Of a stretch of DNA of 64,000 nt, positions 24,491-34,480 are shown in pieces; within the stretch, counting starts at the first letter, position 1, and every line of letters begins with the position of its first letter. Location of the stretch: contig JALGAS010000003.1 of the NCBI GenBank assembly GCA_023078685.1, positions 5,022,001-5,086,000 on the forward strand, read 5' to 3'. The stretch comes from Neopestalotiopsis rosae. Taxonomy: Eukaryota; Ascomycota; Sordariomycetes; Amphisphaeriales; Sporocadaceae. The notes beneath the pieces were generated by a model that searched no databases, was not told the origin of the DNA, and saw only the letters and a program-made list of their open reading frames with translations. Both the position numbers and the translations under genes were made by a program.

Positions 24491-24713
24491 ATTTCGTATC
24501 TAGAAGCGCTTTTGATAGAAACCTTGAGTAATTACGTACTTCTTTTTGTTGAATAGGATTGATTGGTGTATCATGCCTAGCCGGTTCTCGCCTGCGCGTC
24601 ACATATCGGCCGATTCAACCACCAGCCGCATTCTGTTCAAACTGAGCACAGTCTATCGGACTCCAGGAAAGCATTGTAACGTATTAAATAGACCATCGAT
24701 CAAGATGAATTTC

Positions 24714-25808
24714 TCATCTGGCTCGTTCTCGAGGGTCGAGGGCAAGCCTGATTCTGCGAAATTCCGGGAAGCAGTTGTCTGCTTGAGGTGACCGACTGGT
24801 CACCAATATCTTCACAGGTACTTTGTTTGCTTGCGAGGCTTGAGCGAAAATCCAAAGACTCTCTCGGAATTCTTGATGCAGTTTTGTGCCGACTTGGCTT
24901 TGAATAGAATCAAAGTTGTCGATAACGACGTACAGCTCCTCGATGCCGGCTCTCTTGACGGAATGTAGGAGCAGATCCCACAGGCCACCTGTTCCCTTCG
25001 TGTTGTCATGATAGATGTTATCATCTCCACCACAGACATGGTTGGCTTTGAGCACTTTGCCTCGAGCTCTGCGAAGTTGGGCAAGAAAGTCTCGTACTGC
25101 GAGTTGTTGAGTCCAAGATTTTGTAGAATCGCAGAAGTGTGCTACCACTGCCTTGGGCAATCTCGCATCTTTGCCCTGATTAGACCAGTTGATACGGCCT
25201 ATGATCTCCATTGAGAAATTCGTCGTCCAATGCAACCTTTCTCTCATGGCAGATGGAAAATCTAATATAAAAGCCCTGCTCTTGCGCGAGCTTGCCCATA
25301 ACGACAAGTCGTGTTTTTGTTGAGTCTTAAGTATGTCGAGTACGCATCTTGTGTTCCTGGTATTTGGATACTGAGCGAGATTCTTGCTCATCCTCCGTTC
25401 GAAAGCGGCCAACTCAGGAAAGTCGGCATTCCTGATGAAGCAGTATGATGCTTTGGTGCTACGAGACGACCTATGAGAATGTTCGCGTGCGGCTTGATCT
25501 TGGTATTCGGATACGAGATACTTCTCCACTAATCGGCAATTAGTTCTGATCTTTACAAAATTACAGCTCAAGATCTGCGACGCACCTTCAGCGCCCCATA
25601 TCCGGTCTAGTTGTGGACCTTGTCCTTTGCGAAACTGTTCAATCGGTATTTCGGGAGGCGGCCAAAGATTATTGGGCAGTTGCAAGGTGAGTATATGTTG
25701 GGTGTTTTGGTTTATAGTGTTTTGAATCACATTGTTTTGTTTGGCATTGCCGCTGGCGCTATTACCGTTGATCGCGTTGTCATTCGGCGAGGTCGGCATC
25801 ATCCACAT
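24714..25808 (-). CDS. NACHT/STAND-like protein lacking Walker A, with N-terminal amyloid-like motif
   Basis: The frame is open over its whole length (364 aa). A 36 bp intron (25529-25564, with ACTAAT and TTAG) may be removed without changing frame. Residues 10-35 are Asn/Gln rich and contain INGNSASGNAKQNNVIQN (25719-25772), the motif shared with the two minus-strand genes at 18.0-20.5 kb. Next comes a region typical of fungal NACHT proteins ahead of the nucleotide site (FILDFPSAMRERLHW). Then come VVAHFCD and LAQLRR blocks, a Walker B-like LYVVIDNFDS, and VKILVTSRSP at the sensor position. No G-x4-GK-S/T Walker A is present. The protein ends 23 residues after TSRSP, so no winged-helix or repeat sensor region follows. 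It may be a receptor remnant or a stand-alone adaptor. Confidence 0.75.
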   Translation of the reverse strand: MWMMPTSPNDNAINGNSASGNAKQNNVIQNTINQNTQHILTLQLPNNLWPPPEIPIEQFRKGQGPQLDRIWGAEGASQILSCNFVKIRTNCRLVEKYLVSEYQDQAAREHSHRSSRSTKASYCFIRNADFPELAAFERRMSKNLAQYPNTRNTRCVLDILKTQQKHDLSLWASSRKSRAFILDFPSAMRERLHWTTNFSMEIIGRINWSNQGKDARLPKAVVAHFCDSTKSWTQQLAVRDFLAQLRRARGKVLKANHVCGGDDNIYHDNTKGTGGLWDLLLHSVKRAGIEELYVVIDNFDSIQSQVGTKLHQEFRESLWIFAQASQANKVPVKILVTSRSPQADNCFPEFRRIRLALDPRERAR

Positions 25809-28017
25809 GCATCAGCAGCACTCGGGCGAGTGCAGCCAAGTTCGTAGTACCAAGGTGGGGAAAACTGTCGAGGCAAACGTTTACGCCGATTGGAGAGACT
25901 CTTACTGTACTCGGGCACACTCTGCATGGTCGTTGGCTTGTTCAAGTACCGTGTTCGTGAGCAAAGGAAGAGTCGTTGTTTCGAGCATGAGAAGCAGTAA
26001 GTTGTCGAGGGGGTTGGAAGGGGGGTTGCGATGATGACTTGAATGGTGGTTCGCCCGATGGGAGAGAGAAGGCAACAAGACCGATAAACCACATCCTCAG
26101 TACGTGTGCGACCGCGTTCGAGTTGCTGGTTCACTTTTTGTGATGCGTCAATCCCTAACATCTTAACTTGTGGCTACTTCGCACACTTGTCTTCATAAGT
26201 ACGTAGCAGGGCTGCAGCATGAAACATACCACGCGCCTCGGTTGCCTGTCAGGGACGGCGCGTCAACGCATGTCTCTATCGGTATTTGCTGTTAAGAGAT
26301 ACCATGCACGCATCTCGGCTCAGCCACCCCGGGATTCTGTAATCGATAGGGAGCTAAGCACCTTTTCTTAGCATTCGCGGGGTACTCCGATCCCCTGAAG
26401 GCTGTCAGAGTCCTAAGCATTCACTTTTTACACATGCACGTCAAGGCCTAGGAGTTGCGTTGAATCATAGGCTGACTTCTGTACTGGTTGCAATTATACT
26501 CACACATTGGTAGTACCTAGGCTTGTTATAGACTTAGTGGAGGATCGTGTACCCCATTCCCTCTTAGGGAGATAGGTAATCTACATAGGTATTGGTGGGT
26601 AACCTAAAATTTACCATACAGTATCCACAGCTGACAGCATGGTATAGTAGTGGTTATGGCGTCTGCAGTGGTGAAAACTACCTCAAGAAGACCGATCAAC
26701 AACCGGACTGTCAGAGAGAACGTAGGAAATCATTACGAATCTCCCGTGGTTTCTAGAAGAGTCCATTCGTAGAGACTCTGGCAGAGAGGAGCACCGAAAC
26801 AGACGCACGCCCATAGCATACATAGCCCGGTGTAGGTGCGGGGACTGATTGGAGTGAGCACTGAGCAATGCCCCGCGTTTTCGTAACTATGGGGGACGGG
26901 CTGATGGTCGATGGCATGAGCGCCTAGCCACATCTTTTTTCCGTGAATGTGGCGGTGCGTGTGGCGTTCACCGGATACTTGGAGAGCCGGTCGCACACAC
27001 CTCAAGATGAAGTTAGTACAACAACAAACTCAATGCTAAACTTTGAGGTCGTACTATTTCCAAGGCAGCGACAGACCATATTAGATCTATTTTCGTTCTT
27101 TTTTTTGCCCTCGGCTATTCACAAACGTGCCTCATTTTCGATACTATCACTCGAGTTCAGAGCTCCAAGCATGGCGCTACGACTCTGCGGGGTCAAGTCA
27201 AGTTGTTGACGAGATGTCTTTGAGGTCCAGACTCGAGAGCAATTGGGCGTTGACTTACCATAATGCTCCATTATGGTGTTTTCTATAATGAAGCTTATGA
27301 TCAACCTTACAATGGCTTCCCCCTAATGGTGAACTCAGTTGAATGAAAGGCTGGATGGAGTGCCTTGGATACAGCGTTAATCCCGTCACGAACCTGATTT
27401 TCCAAATGTCGTCATACCCAACTCATCCTGGATGGAGCTAGTCCAATCACCACCACACAGCTCTCGGTTGACAGCTCAGGACGGGAAGTGAGCGACAAGG
27501 GAAACCAACAAAGGTCTCCAATTCAAGTTTTCGACTATTGCTCTGTTTGGTTGTCTCCGGACCCTGGAGCAACCGTTTGATGCAATTTCACCCACCATAA
27601 TCGATGCCATGATGTAGTGGAACAGGGGTTCGTTGTCGCGGTTGTCTTTTCTGACACCACTGACCAGACACGTCCACGTACGGGCTACCTTAGCTACCAG
27701 AGATCGAACCTGCGATCGAGGACGCGTTGGTTATGGCAGGGCATAACATGGCGAGCAAACGGACCTTCTCCAGACGTAACGTGAATGTAACCCGGCATTT
27801 GCCTCCGCAGGGTCTTCCAAGGTCCCTTTCAAGCGCCCGGCCCGTCTCCATTAATCTTTATATGCTGCTCTGTGACCTCATCCCCATGCGAAGGGTCCAA
27901 AATATGCTCCTCTCCACCTTCTCTTTCCTCCGAGTGTGGCACCCCTATGCTGCACTGGCAGATACGAGACATCCAACGCGGCTGATAATGCCCTAAATAT
28001 CGACCCGCTCACCCATC
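25809..28017. other. long intergenic region, no gene seen
   Basis: About 2.2 kb with only short frames on both strands. A small perfect inverted repeat, CCATAATG/CATTATGG, lies at 27258-27276. I looked for tRNA A and B boxes and transposon termini and found none. Its last few hundred bases form the 5' flank of the Kelch gene. Confidence 0.5.
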
Positions 28018-30709
28018 ATGAGTTCTAGCACGCTTCCTTCAGATAAATCAGAGTTTCATAACTCGGAAAAAGAAGCAGTACCACGACGACCCAGGTTCGA
28101 CTCCAACATTACTTCGGATCGATTGAGAGAAGGCTCTGTCGTTTTACCTTCTTCGCCAATGGGTGGCAGCAGTATCAAAAAGGGACGGAAGTCGGTTTTC
28201 AGGGAAATTGGTTTGGTGGACGACTGGACCGAGGATATCAAAAAGTCTCTGGACAGTTCATACGAGAAGGAATTCGGCGAAGTCACTGGTGTGTCCTTAG
28301 ACGAGCCGGCATCTCCCACTGGCACCAACACAGAGACAACATGCGATTCCGACGAGTCGAGGACACCGAGAAGATGGGCATCAATATTGACACAGGTAAA
28401 ACGCCCACGGATCAAGGCAGGCTCATCGGCACCACCACCGAGCACCTCTAGCCTACACAGGTTGACGACAATCGCCCTACTTATAGCCGTCATTCTGCCA
28501 ACCATTAGCTACACTCATGGTCGTCAGAAAATAGACAACAGCGGCGTCGACGCAGGTGTCATTCCACACCCTCCTGCAATAGTACTTGAGGACCGTGCAG
28601 ATAGCCCGGTTGATGTGTGCCTTCGCTGGGCACAACAATGTGAGTTTCTCATTGTGCCACATCTATTTCACCTTTCACTGACGGTCATGCAGCTGCGATC
28701 TTGAATGGCACTGTCTACATTTACGGCGGCGAGGCAAAGTCAACTGGCGATCAGGAGACCGATACATGGAGTAAGTTTTGCGGTAAGGTGCCATGCCAAC
28801 AGAACTGACGCGCCGCTCAGATAACAACTTTCTCACCCTGGACCTCACCAAATCATGGTCAACCAGCTCCCCACCTCTGACCGGTCTTACCCAACCATCC
28901 GGTCCGCCTGCTGTTGCGCTGGGCTATCTGTGGAACGACTACAACAACTTGTATCTCTATGGCGGCGAATTTGCTGACAATCCACGAGCATCGCCAGCTG
29001 CAGTATCGACCTGGCAATACTCTCCCGTTTCGTCTTCATGGACCGAGTTCCAGAGCCCGCTAACATCATCTGGCAACTACTCTACTGAGTCAGGTATCGC
29101 TGTACAACGTGCTGCTGAAGGTGCTGGGATCTCTGTTCCCGAACTAGGGCGCAGCTGGTACTTTGGCGGTCACCTCGACGAAGCAACGACCCCAGGCTGG
29201 TCTGACCTCGTTGCCCGCGTATACCTGAGAAGTCTGCTAGAGTTTACCCATCCTGGATATGCCAACAATGGTGTCTACTCTCTCCAGGCAGCTGGCGCAC
29301 CAGACGGCGGAGCGTACCGAAACATTACCGAAGGAGGTATTCAGGATCAATCAGGGTTCTCCGAGAGGGCAGATGGAGCTTTGGTATTCGTTCCCGGCTG
29401 GGGTCCGAGCGGTATTCTGCTTGGTCTTGGTGGCGGAAGCACCGAGAACAACGACACCGCAGACCAATTCGCCAGCATGTCTACGATTGATGTGTACGAC
29501 ATCGAATCCAGTGAATGGTACCACCAACAGACGTCTGGAGACACGCCCAATGTCCGCGTCAACCCATGCGCCGTCATATTCTCGGCTCCCGACGCTAGCT
29601 CCTTCAACATTTACATGTATGGTGGCCAGAACTTGTTGCCAGTAGCAGGCCAGACACAGTACACGGACATGTACATTCTCACTGTTCCTTCTTTCACATG
29701 GATTAAAGTCGACATAGACTCTTCCAACGAACCAGCCGCTAGAGCTGGTCATACATGCCACCCAAGAGACGGCCAGATCATAGTGATTGGTGGATACATT
29801 GGCAATACGACGGACTGCGACACCCCCGGCATTCACAACTTTGACGCCTCGAGTCTAGAGTGGAAAGACTCATTCACAGCATATGACCACGCAGCCGATT
29901 TGGATTCGGACAATACCATCCTCGCGGGCAGTTACGGTTACCAAGTTCCTGGTGTGGTCCAGAGTGTGATCGGTGGCAGCTCGGATGGTGGCGCCACAGC
30001 CACGACACCCGCAGTCGGTCCAGCAACTGGAGGCCCCTTCTTGACAGGAAAGCCCCCGGTCTTTACGATCACAGCTTCCGGAAGTGCAGCGACCGTCACC
30101 AACTCGGCACCTTCGAATCCGTCAGCGAGCAGCGCTAGCTCAGAGCCAAACGGGGGCCTCATTGCGGCTGGCGTCATCGCCGGCCTCTTCGGACTTCTCG
30201 CACTGTACTTGGGTTTCTGCGCATGGCTCTACAGACGCCAAGTCGACGCATACAAGAAGCACATGGCCGTAGCCAACCGGTACACTGGAGCCGACGCAGG
30301 CGATGAGGTCGGCCTCATGGCCGGGGCTGCGGGTATGCGTGAGAAGCTGCGCAAGCACCGTCGTGGCAGCTCCAGTGCCGAGAGCGCTGAACAGTTTGGC
30401 TGGGTCGGGCAAATGGGCGGGCTCAGCGAGCCGAAATGGCTGACGACCAGCGATGAGCCGTCCCCAGGCTCCGGTACCGGCGGCAGCTCCAACGGACGGC
30501 CCAGGCCCAGCGAGGATCGCTATCCTTGGGGCTGGAGCGAGAATGCCATGGCCGGTGCTGGCGTAAACAGGATGAAGAGCAATGCGACGCGTAGCACAGC
30601 AAGTGGTGGATCCGTGGAAGGGCTCCTGGAAGGAAGGGAGCCCAATTTCTTCAGTGTCGTCATGGGACCAAGGCGGGCCTTGCGGGTGGTTAATGCTAGG
30701 GAGGACTGA
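28018..30709 (+). CDS. Kelch-repeat transmembrane protein
   Basis: Three exons, 28018-28639, 28693-28770 and 28821-30709, give about 862 aa. An N-terminal cytosolic region of about 145 residues (Ser/Pro/acidic) precedes a first hydrophobic segment, LTTIALLIAVILPTISY. The ectodomain has six Kelch-like blades marked by YIYGGE, LYLYGGEF, SWYFGGHL, LLGLGGGS, IYMYGGQN and IIVIGGY. A Ser/Thr/Ala-rich stalk leads to a second TM (GLIAAGVIAGLFGLLALYLG) and a basic, Gly/Ser-rich cytosolic tail of about 170 residues. Such proteins occur at fungal surfaces and polarity sites. The exact partner is unknown, and the first hydrophobic segment could be a signal anchor. Splice phases agree at both junctions. 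Confidence 0.85.
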
Positions 30710-31434
30710 TGAGGGGCGCTACAGTACCGCACATTTGCAACTCCTTTTGACGCGAACACGATGGAATGAGATATCCTTTGCTTTTTTGTGTACATAAATA
30801 CCAACGAATGTAGGATATGATTAATTTAATACCGGATCCCCATATACGACTCTGAACCTTATGCATGCAAGCTCAGCTAGCAAAAGTCTCCGTACATCTA
30901 ATCCCTATAGTATCCTCTTTTGGTGAAGAAAAATAAATTTACGAGAGAAATTAATTTTCCCTCGATAATTTGCTATCTCTATTTCTATTATTCTTACTAT
31001 ATAAGAAAGAAAAAAGGCAAGAAATAGCTACGTTTACTATATATATGAACACGGAGGTTTTTGCTACGGTAGTGTACCCCTTCAACAAACAAAGTTTACT
31101 ACTGCTGCTATAGCTCACGGTTCTTAGTCATGACCCAGAACGTCTGGACGGATCGCAGAGAAACATTAAGAGTATCAACATCTCACTTATCAAAAAAGAT
31201 ACCTTTTTCCTTGATAGAATACGCCAATTACCTCACGCGTAACATGTACTACGGCACAATTACCACTCCAGTGCTCCCGCAGATACTAAATAAGGACTGC
31301 CGGCGCTTAAGCCGCCGGTCTCTAGACCGCCTCGCAACGATGCGAATCCCATGACTCTCGTTTCCTTGACCTTCTCCTCGACCAAATGCCTCTTCACAGC
31401 CATCGAGCGATTTTCTTCTTATCGAAATTTGACT
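30710..31434. other. intergenic region with AT-rich core
   Basis: 3' flank of the Kelch gene and 5' flank of the first 2EXR gene. The stretch 30920-31060 is clearly AT-rich with short A/T runs but has no transposase-like translation. No gene seen. Confidence 0.5.
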
Positions 31435-32337
31435 ATGATGGCTGAACAGACAAACTTTCATCTGTTCCCTCTTCTGCCGCGTGATATCCAGTTGATGATA
31501 TGGGATGTCTACGAGTCTTTCCCTGGCATGCGCCACAAGTTCACCGTGGGCTACAGCAAAATAACCCACACGACTGTGGATGGCTCACAAAGTCGATCCA
31601 TATCGAACATAGCAGTTGAGGGAGACCCGGAAGAAATGCGCCTCGATCCTTTCTGCAAATACAAGTTCAACAAGATTCAGCTGTCAAATCCAGACATTGA
31701 TCCCGCATCCTGGACCTCGGACCCGGGCACAGAGCCGGAACTGGTGAAATACTTGAAGCGCATTCAACACGCGAGTCTTCCCGCGAGACAATCAGCATCC
31801 TTCGTGTATGTCGACCTGGAGCGCGACCTCTTGTACCTTGAGAACATCCACTACGACCCACCCCCAGTTCTCGCAAATAAAGAATGGGCTCTCATCAAGG
31901 ACCTCTCGCCCAGTTGTTGGATGCCTTTGGGACTGTCACAAGCTCGGCACCTAGCCGTCCCCATTCCCACCGACATCAGCGGGCCAAATTTCTCAGTAAT
32001 TAGATACACATGGCCCAACTTTGAGCTATACGACCAGTGGCCTCACCTCGAGACGGTCTATCTGGTTGTGCAGCCCCATGCCAACCGGCAGGAGGGCCAA
32101 GATATCATGAAACGCGCCAGAGATATGCCCCGGGATGCCTTTGGCTTTGTGACGTTGGAATCTTTCTACGAACATGCGCTTGCATCTGAGGAGAGCAATA
32201 CAGTTTTCCTGCGGCAGTTTCGGTATTGGCAGCATCAGCTCTTGCACCGCTTCTCGAGGAACTTTCCTGTAATATGGCACAAGGCTCGAGTACTTGCGGT
32301 GTTCGATACATGTTTCGATGCAACTTGTTCGGAGTGA
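31435..32337 (+). CDS. 2EXR-domain protein 1
   Basis: Single-exon protein of 300 aa (start at 31435; a second ATG follows directly). Residues 8-30 show the 2EXR signature: an F-x-x-F-P-x-LP-R-(D/E)-(I/L)-Q-x-(M/L)-IW pattern (FHLFPLLPRDIQLMIWDVYE). The remainder has the usual layout for this abundant fungal family: a variable middle, then LETVYLVVQP near residue 205 and Trp/Phe-rich blocks towards the C-terminus. 2EXR proteins have no established biochemical role. The neighbouring gene at 32944 is a same-strand paralogue, so the pair probably arose by tandem duplication. The sequence has ordinary codon use. Confidence 0.8.
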   Translation: MMAEQTNFHLFPLLPRDIQLMIWDVYESFPGMRHKFTVGYSKITHTTVDGSQSRSISNIAVEGDPEEMRLDPFCKYKFNKIQLSNPDIDPASWTSDPGTEPELVKYLKRIQHASLPARQSASFVYVDLERDLLYLENIHYDPPPVLANKEWALIKDLSPSCWMPLGLSQARHLAVPIPTDISGPNFSVIRYTWPNFELYDQWPHLETVYLVVQPHANRQEGQDIMKRARDMPRDAFGFVTLESFYEHALASEESNTVFLRQFRYWQHQLLHRFSRNFPVIWHKARVLAVFDTCFDATCSE

Positions 32338-32943
32338 TATACAGAAAGATAGTTTTAGTTGGTCTAGGATGCAGACTCTTGATAACGTTCATCGGGGGTC
32401 TGATGCAACCCAACACAAGAAGTGACCGATCCATGATGGGAAAATGTGTCATGTTGATGCCTATTGGAGTAAACTCAGCTTAGCAATTCACAAAATTCCA
32501 TCTCCCAAACTTTATCTTTTTTCACTTTGTGCTCGAATCATAGATATAATTTCCATCGAAACAATTCAAGGCTTGAAAACTACATCTGTTCCCAATTTTT
32601 GTGTTGCACGGACTACAACGTATGAAAGCAATGATTCAGCATCGTTACAGTCTACAACGAATCTGTCAAAGGAGACCGGTTTTCAGAGGTTGCGAGTATT
32701 CTTTCATTAACATGACATAGTTGAGTCCTCAGTCTCATGCTCGAGTAAGGCCCCCATTATGTCTTCCTCGACATATTACAGACAATTATCACATCACGTC
32801 AAGGCATTAAATAGTCAGGCAAAGAATGCTATCAATGCTTGATATAACATCTGCAGGCCTTGCGCAAATTATTTCTTCGTCTCAAACTCGTGTCATCATT
32901 CCAAGAATCATTAATCAAACCCCAAGACTTGCTGTCCCTCAGA
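32338..32943. other. spacer between the two 2EXR genes
   Basis: Terminator and promoter space. The second 2EXR frame remains open upstream to 32860 without another good ATG. Nothing else seen. Confidence 0.5.
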
Positions 32944-33918
32944 ATGGCCTTCCTCTCTGAATTCCGCTACTTTCCCAGACTCCCGCGAGAAATCCAGGAA
33001 ATGGTCTGGCGGTATTGGGAAGCCTCCAAGCCCATTACCCGGCACTACTTCTTCGCCGACAAGTCCGCCCGCTCCTACGTAGCCGTCGACCCAAATAATC
33101 GCGTCCTGACCAACAGCCTGACCGCCCACCAAGGGCCCGCCGCCATACGCATCGACGCCGCCACCACCGAAACCGTCTTCCACAAGATCCGGTTCTCAGG
33201 CAAGGTCAAGACGCCGGTGCTAGCGACGCCTCTACACGACCTGTGGGATCTGAAGAGTAGCATCTGGTCTAAGAAGAAGAGTAACCCCGTCTGCGCCCAC
33301 GTCAACTTTGCCCGCGACGTCTTCCTCTTTCAAAACGTCGTGGCGCACAATCAGAGCCCGTTCCAGTTCCTCACCGTGCCCCTCACCCGCACGACCATGA
33401 ATCTCGGCAAGATGCACGGGTCCTGGGTCGAGCGCATCCGCCACGCGGCCTACTACCCCCCGCCCGACAGGCCCGGCTACTTTGTCACCTGGAGCGCCGC
33501 GGCCAGCTTTATGAAGGCGCTCGACGCCATGACGAGCCTCGAGACTCTCTACATTGTCAAGCGCCCGCAAAAGAAGACGTGTCGCCACGGCGCGCTGTCG
33601 CGGTGGAAGATCTCCCCAGACAAAGTCACCAAGGGCCACCACCACGACGCCGGCTTCATCTTGTTTTCAGACTTTGTCGCCGAGCACCGTCGGTTGGATA
33701 AGCTGTCCGAACCGGATATGCTCAAGCCGCCGCCACCCTCCCGGCGGCCTTCTTCGGCGCGGGGCAGCGCCAACAACAAGCTCTGCCAGTGCGACAGTGT
33801 CAACGCCGGCAGAGGCGCCGTCGACGTCTCTCAGTACATTTCCGTAAAGCTCGGGGCGAACCGGGCGGCGAAGATCAAAACCGTCGAGGTTGTTGATCCT
33901 TTGTACCCGGGTGTATAA
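32944..33918 (+). CDS. 2EXR-domain protein 2
   Basis: Single exon of 324 aa from the ATG at 32944, chosen because the 2EXR signature (FRYFPRLPREIQEMVWRYWE) then falls at residues 7-26 as in its neighbour. A middle block, LETLYIVKRP, matches LETVYLVVQP of protein 1. The region after residue 265 is a Pro/Ser-rich low-complexity insert (PPPPSRRPSSARG), and the protein ends VEVVDPLYPGV. Codon third positions are markedly richer in G/C than in the first paralogue, so the two copies have diverged in composition. Function unknown. Confidence 0.8.
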   Translation: MAFLSEFRYFPRLPREIQEMVWRYWEASKPITRHYFFADKSARSYVAVDPNNRVLTNSLTAHQGPAAIRIDAATTETVFHKIRFSGKVKTPVLATPLHDLWDLKSSIWSKKKSNPVCAHVNFARDVFLFQNVVAHNQSPFQFLTVPLTRTTMNLGKMHGSWVERIRHAAYYPPPDRPGYFVTWSAAASFMKALDAMTSLETLYIVKRPQKKTCRHGALSRWKISPDKVTKGHHHDAGFILFSDFVAEHRRLDKLSEPDMLKPPPPSRRPSSARGSANNKLCQCDSVNAGRGAVDVSQYISVKLGANRAAKIKTVEVVDPLYPGV

Positions 33919-34480
33919 ACGGAGTGTGGTGGACCAACTGAAGTAGGGCTCTCCTGTAGGAACAGGTTGAAACTCTGCCCAGAGCTTGTAACATCTTGGA
34001 TCTTTGGCATGTTCTTATTCGGTGGCATTTGTTCGACTGGGCAGCGAAGCCAATGGATGTAGGGTATGAGACTCGAGGGAAAGATGAGAAAGTGGAAACT
34101 CAAATTGCGGACATGAAGAAGAGACATCACTCTGCAGTCTCGACTAGCTGGTGCTCACACGAAGTTTGGTACTGCCACGAGAAATGCTTGAAACATCGTT
34201 CATCCATACGTTCACTATGGTTTCTGGCATGCGCTTGATGATGACCGGTTCTTTGCCTTTGACAACGTCGTCTCGACAAAATAATGTTCGATTGGAGAGC
34301 ATAATTCGTAGCTTAATAACAATGACTAAACCCCAACGCCATTTCCCATGGTGGTATCCTTAAAAAATCAAACGCCAGAGTACTCCTAGGATGCTTCGAG
34401 GTCTTGAAATCTGATCCCAAACCAACATCACACAGCATCCCAATATATGTGCTGTTTAAGCTTAACTTTACAAACTCCGA
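33919..34480. other. convergent intergenic region
   Basis: Shared 3' flank of the second 2EXR gene and the minus-strand gene that ends at 34481. No coding or RNA feature recognised. Confidence 0.5.

Noticed and set aside
26640..26700. A-box-like TAGTGGTTATGG suggesting a tRNA
   Set aside because: No B box or cloverleaf follows.
27258..27276. Palindrome CCATAATG/CATTATGG as a transposon terminus or operator
   Set aside because: Isolated, short and without a second copy or target-site duplication.
27590..27745. Possible tRNA, from a GGTTCGATC-like word on the minus strand
   Set aside because: The flanking bases do not form a T-arm stem, and no acceptor stem or A box was found.
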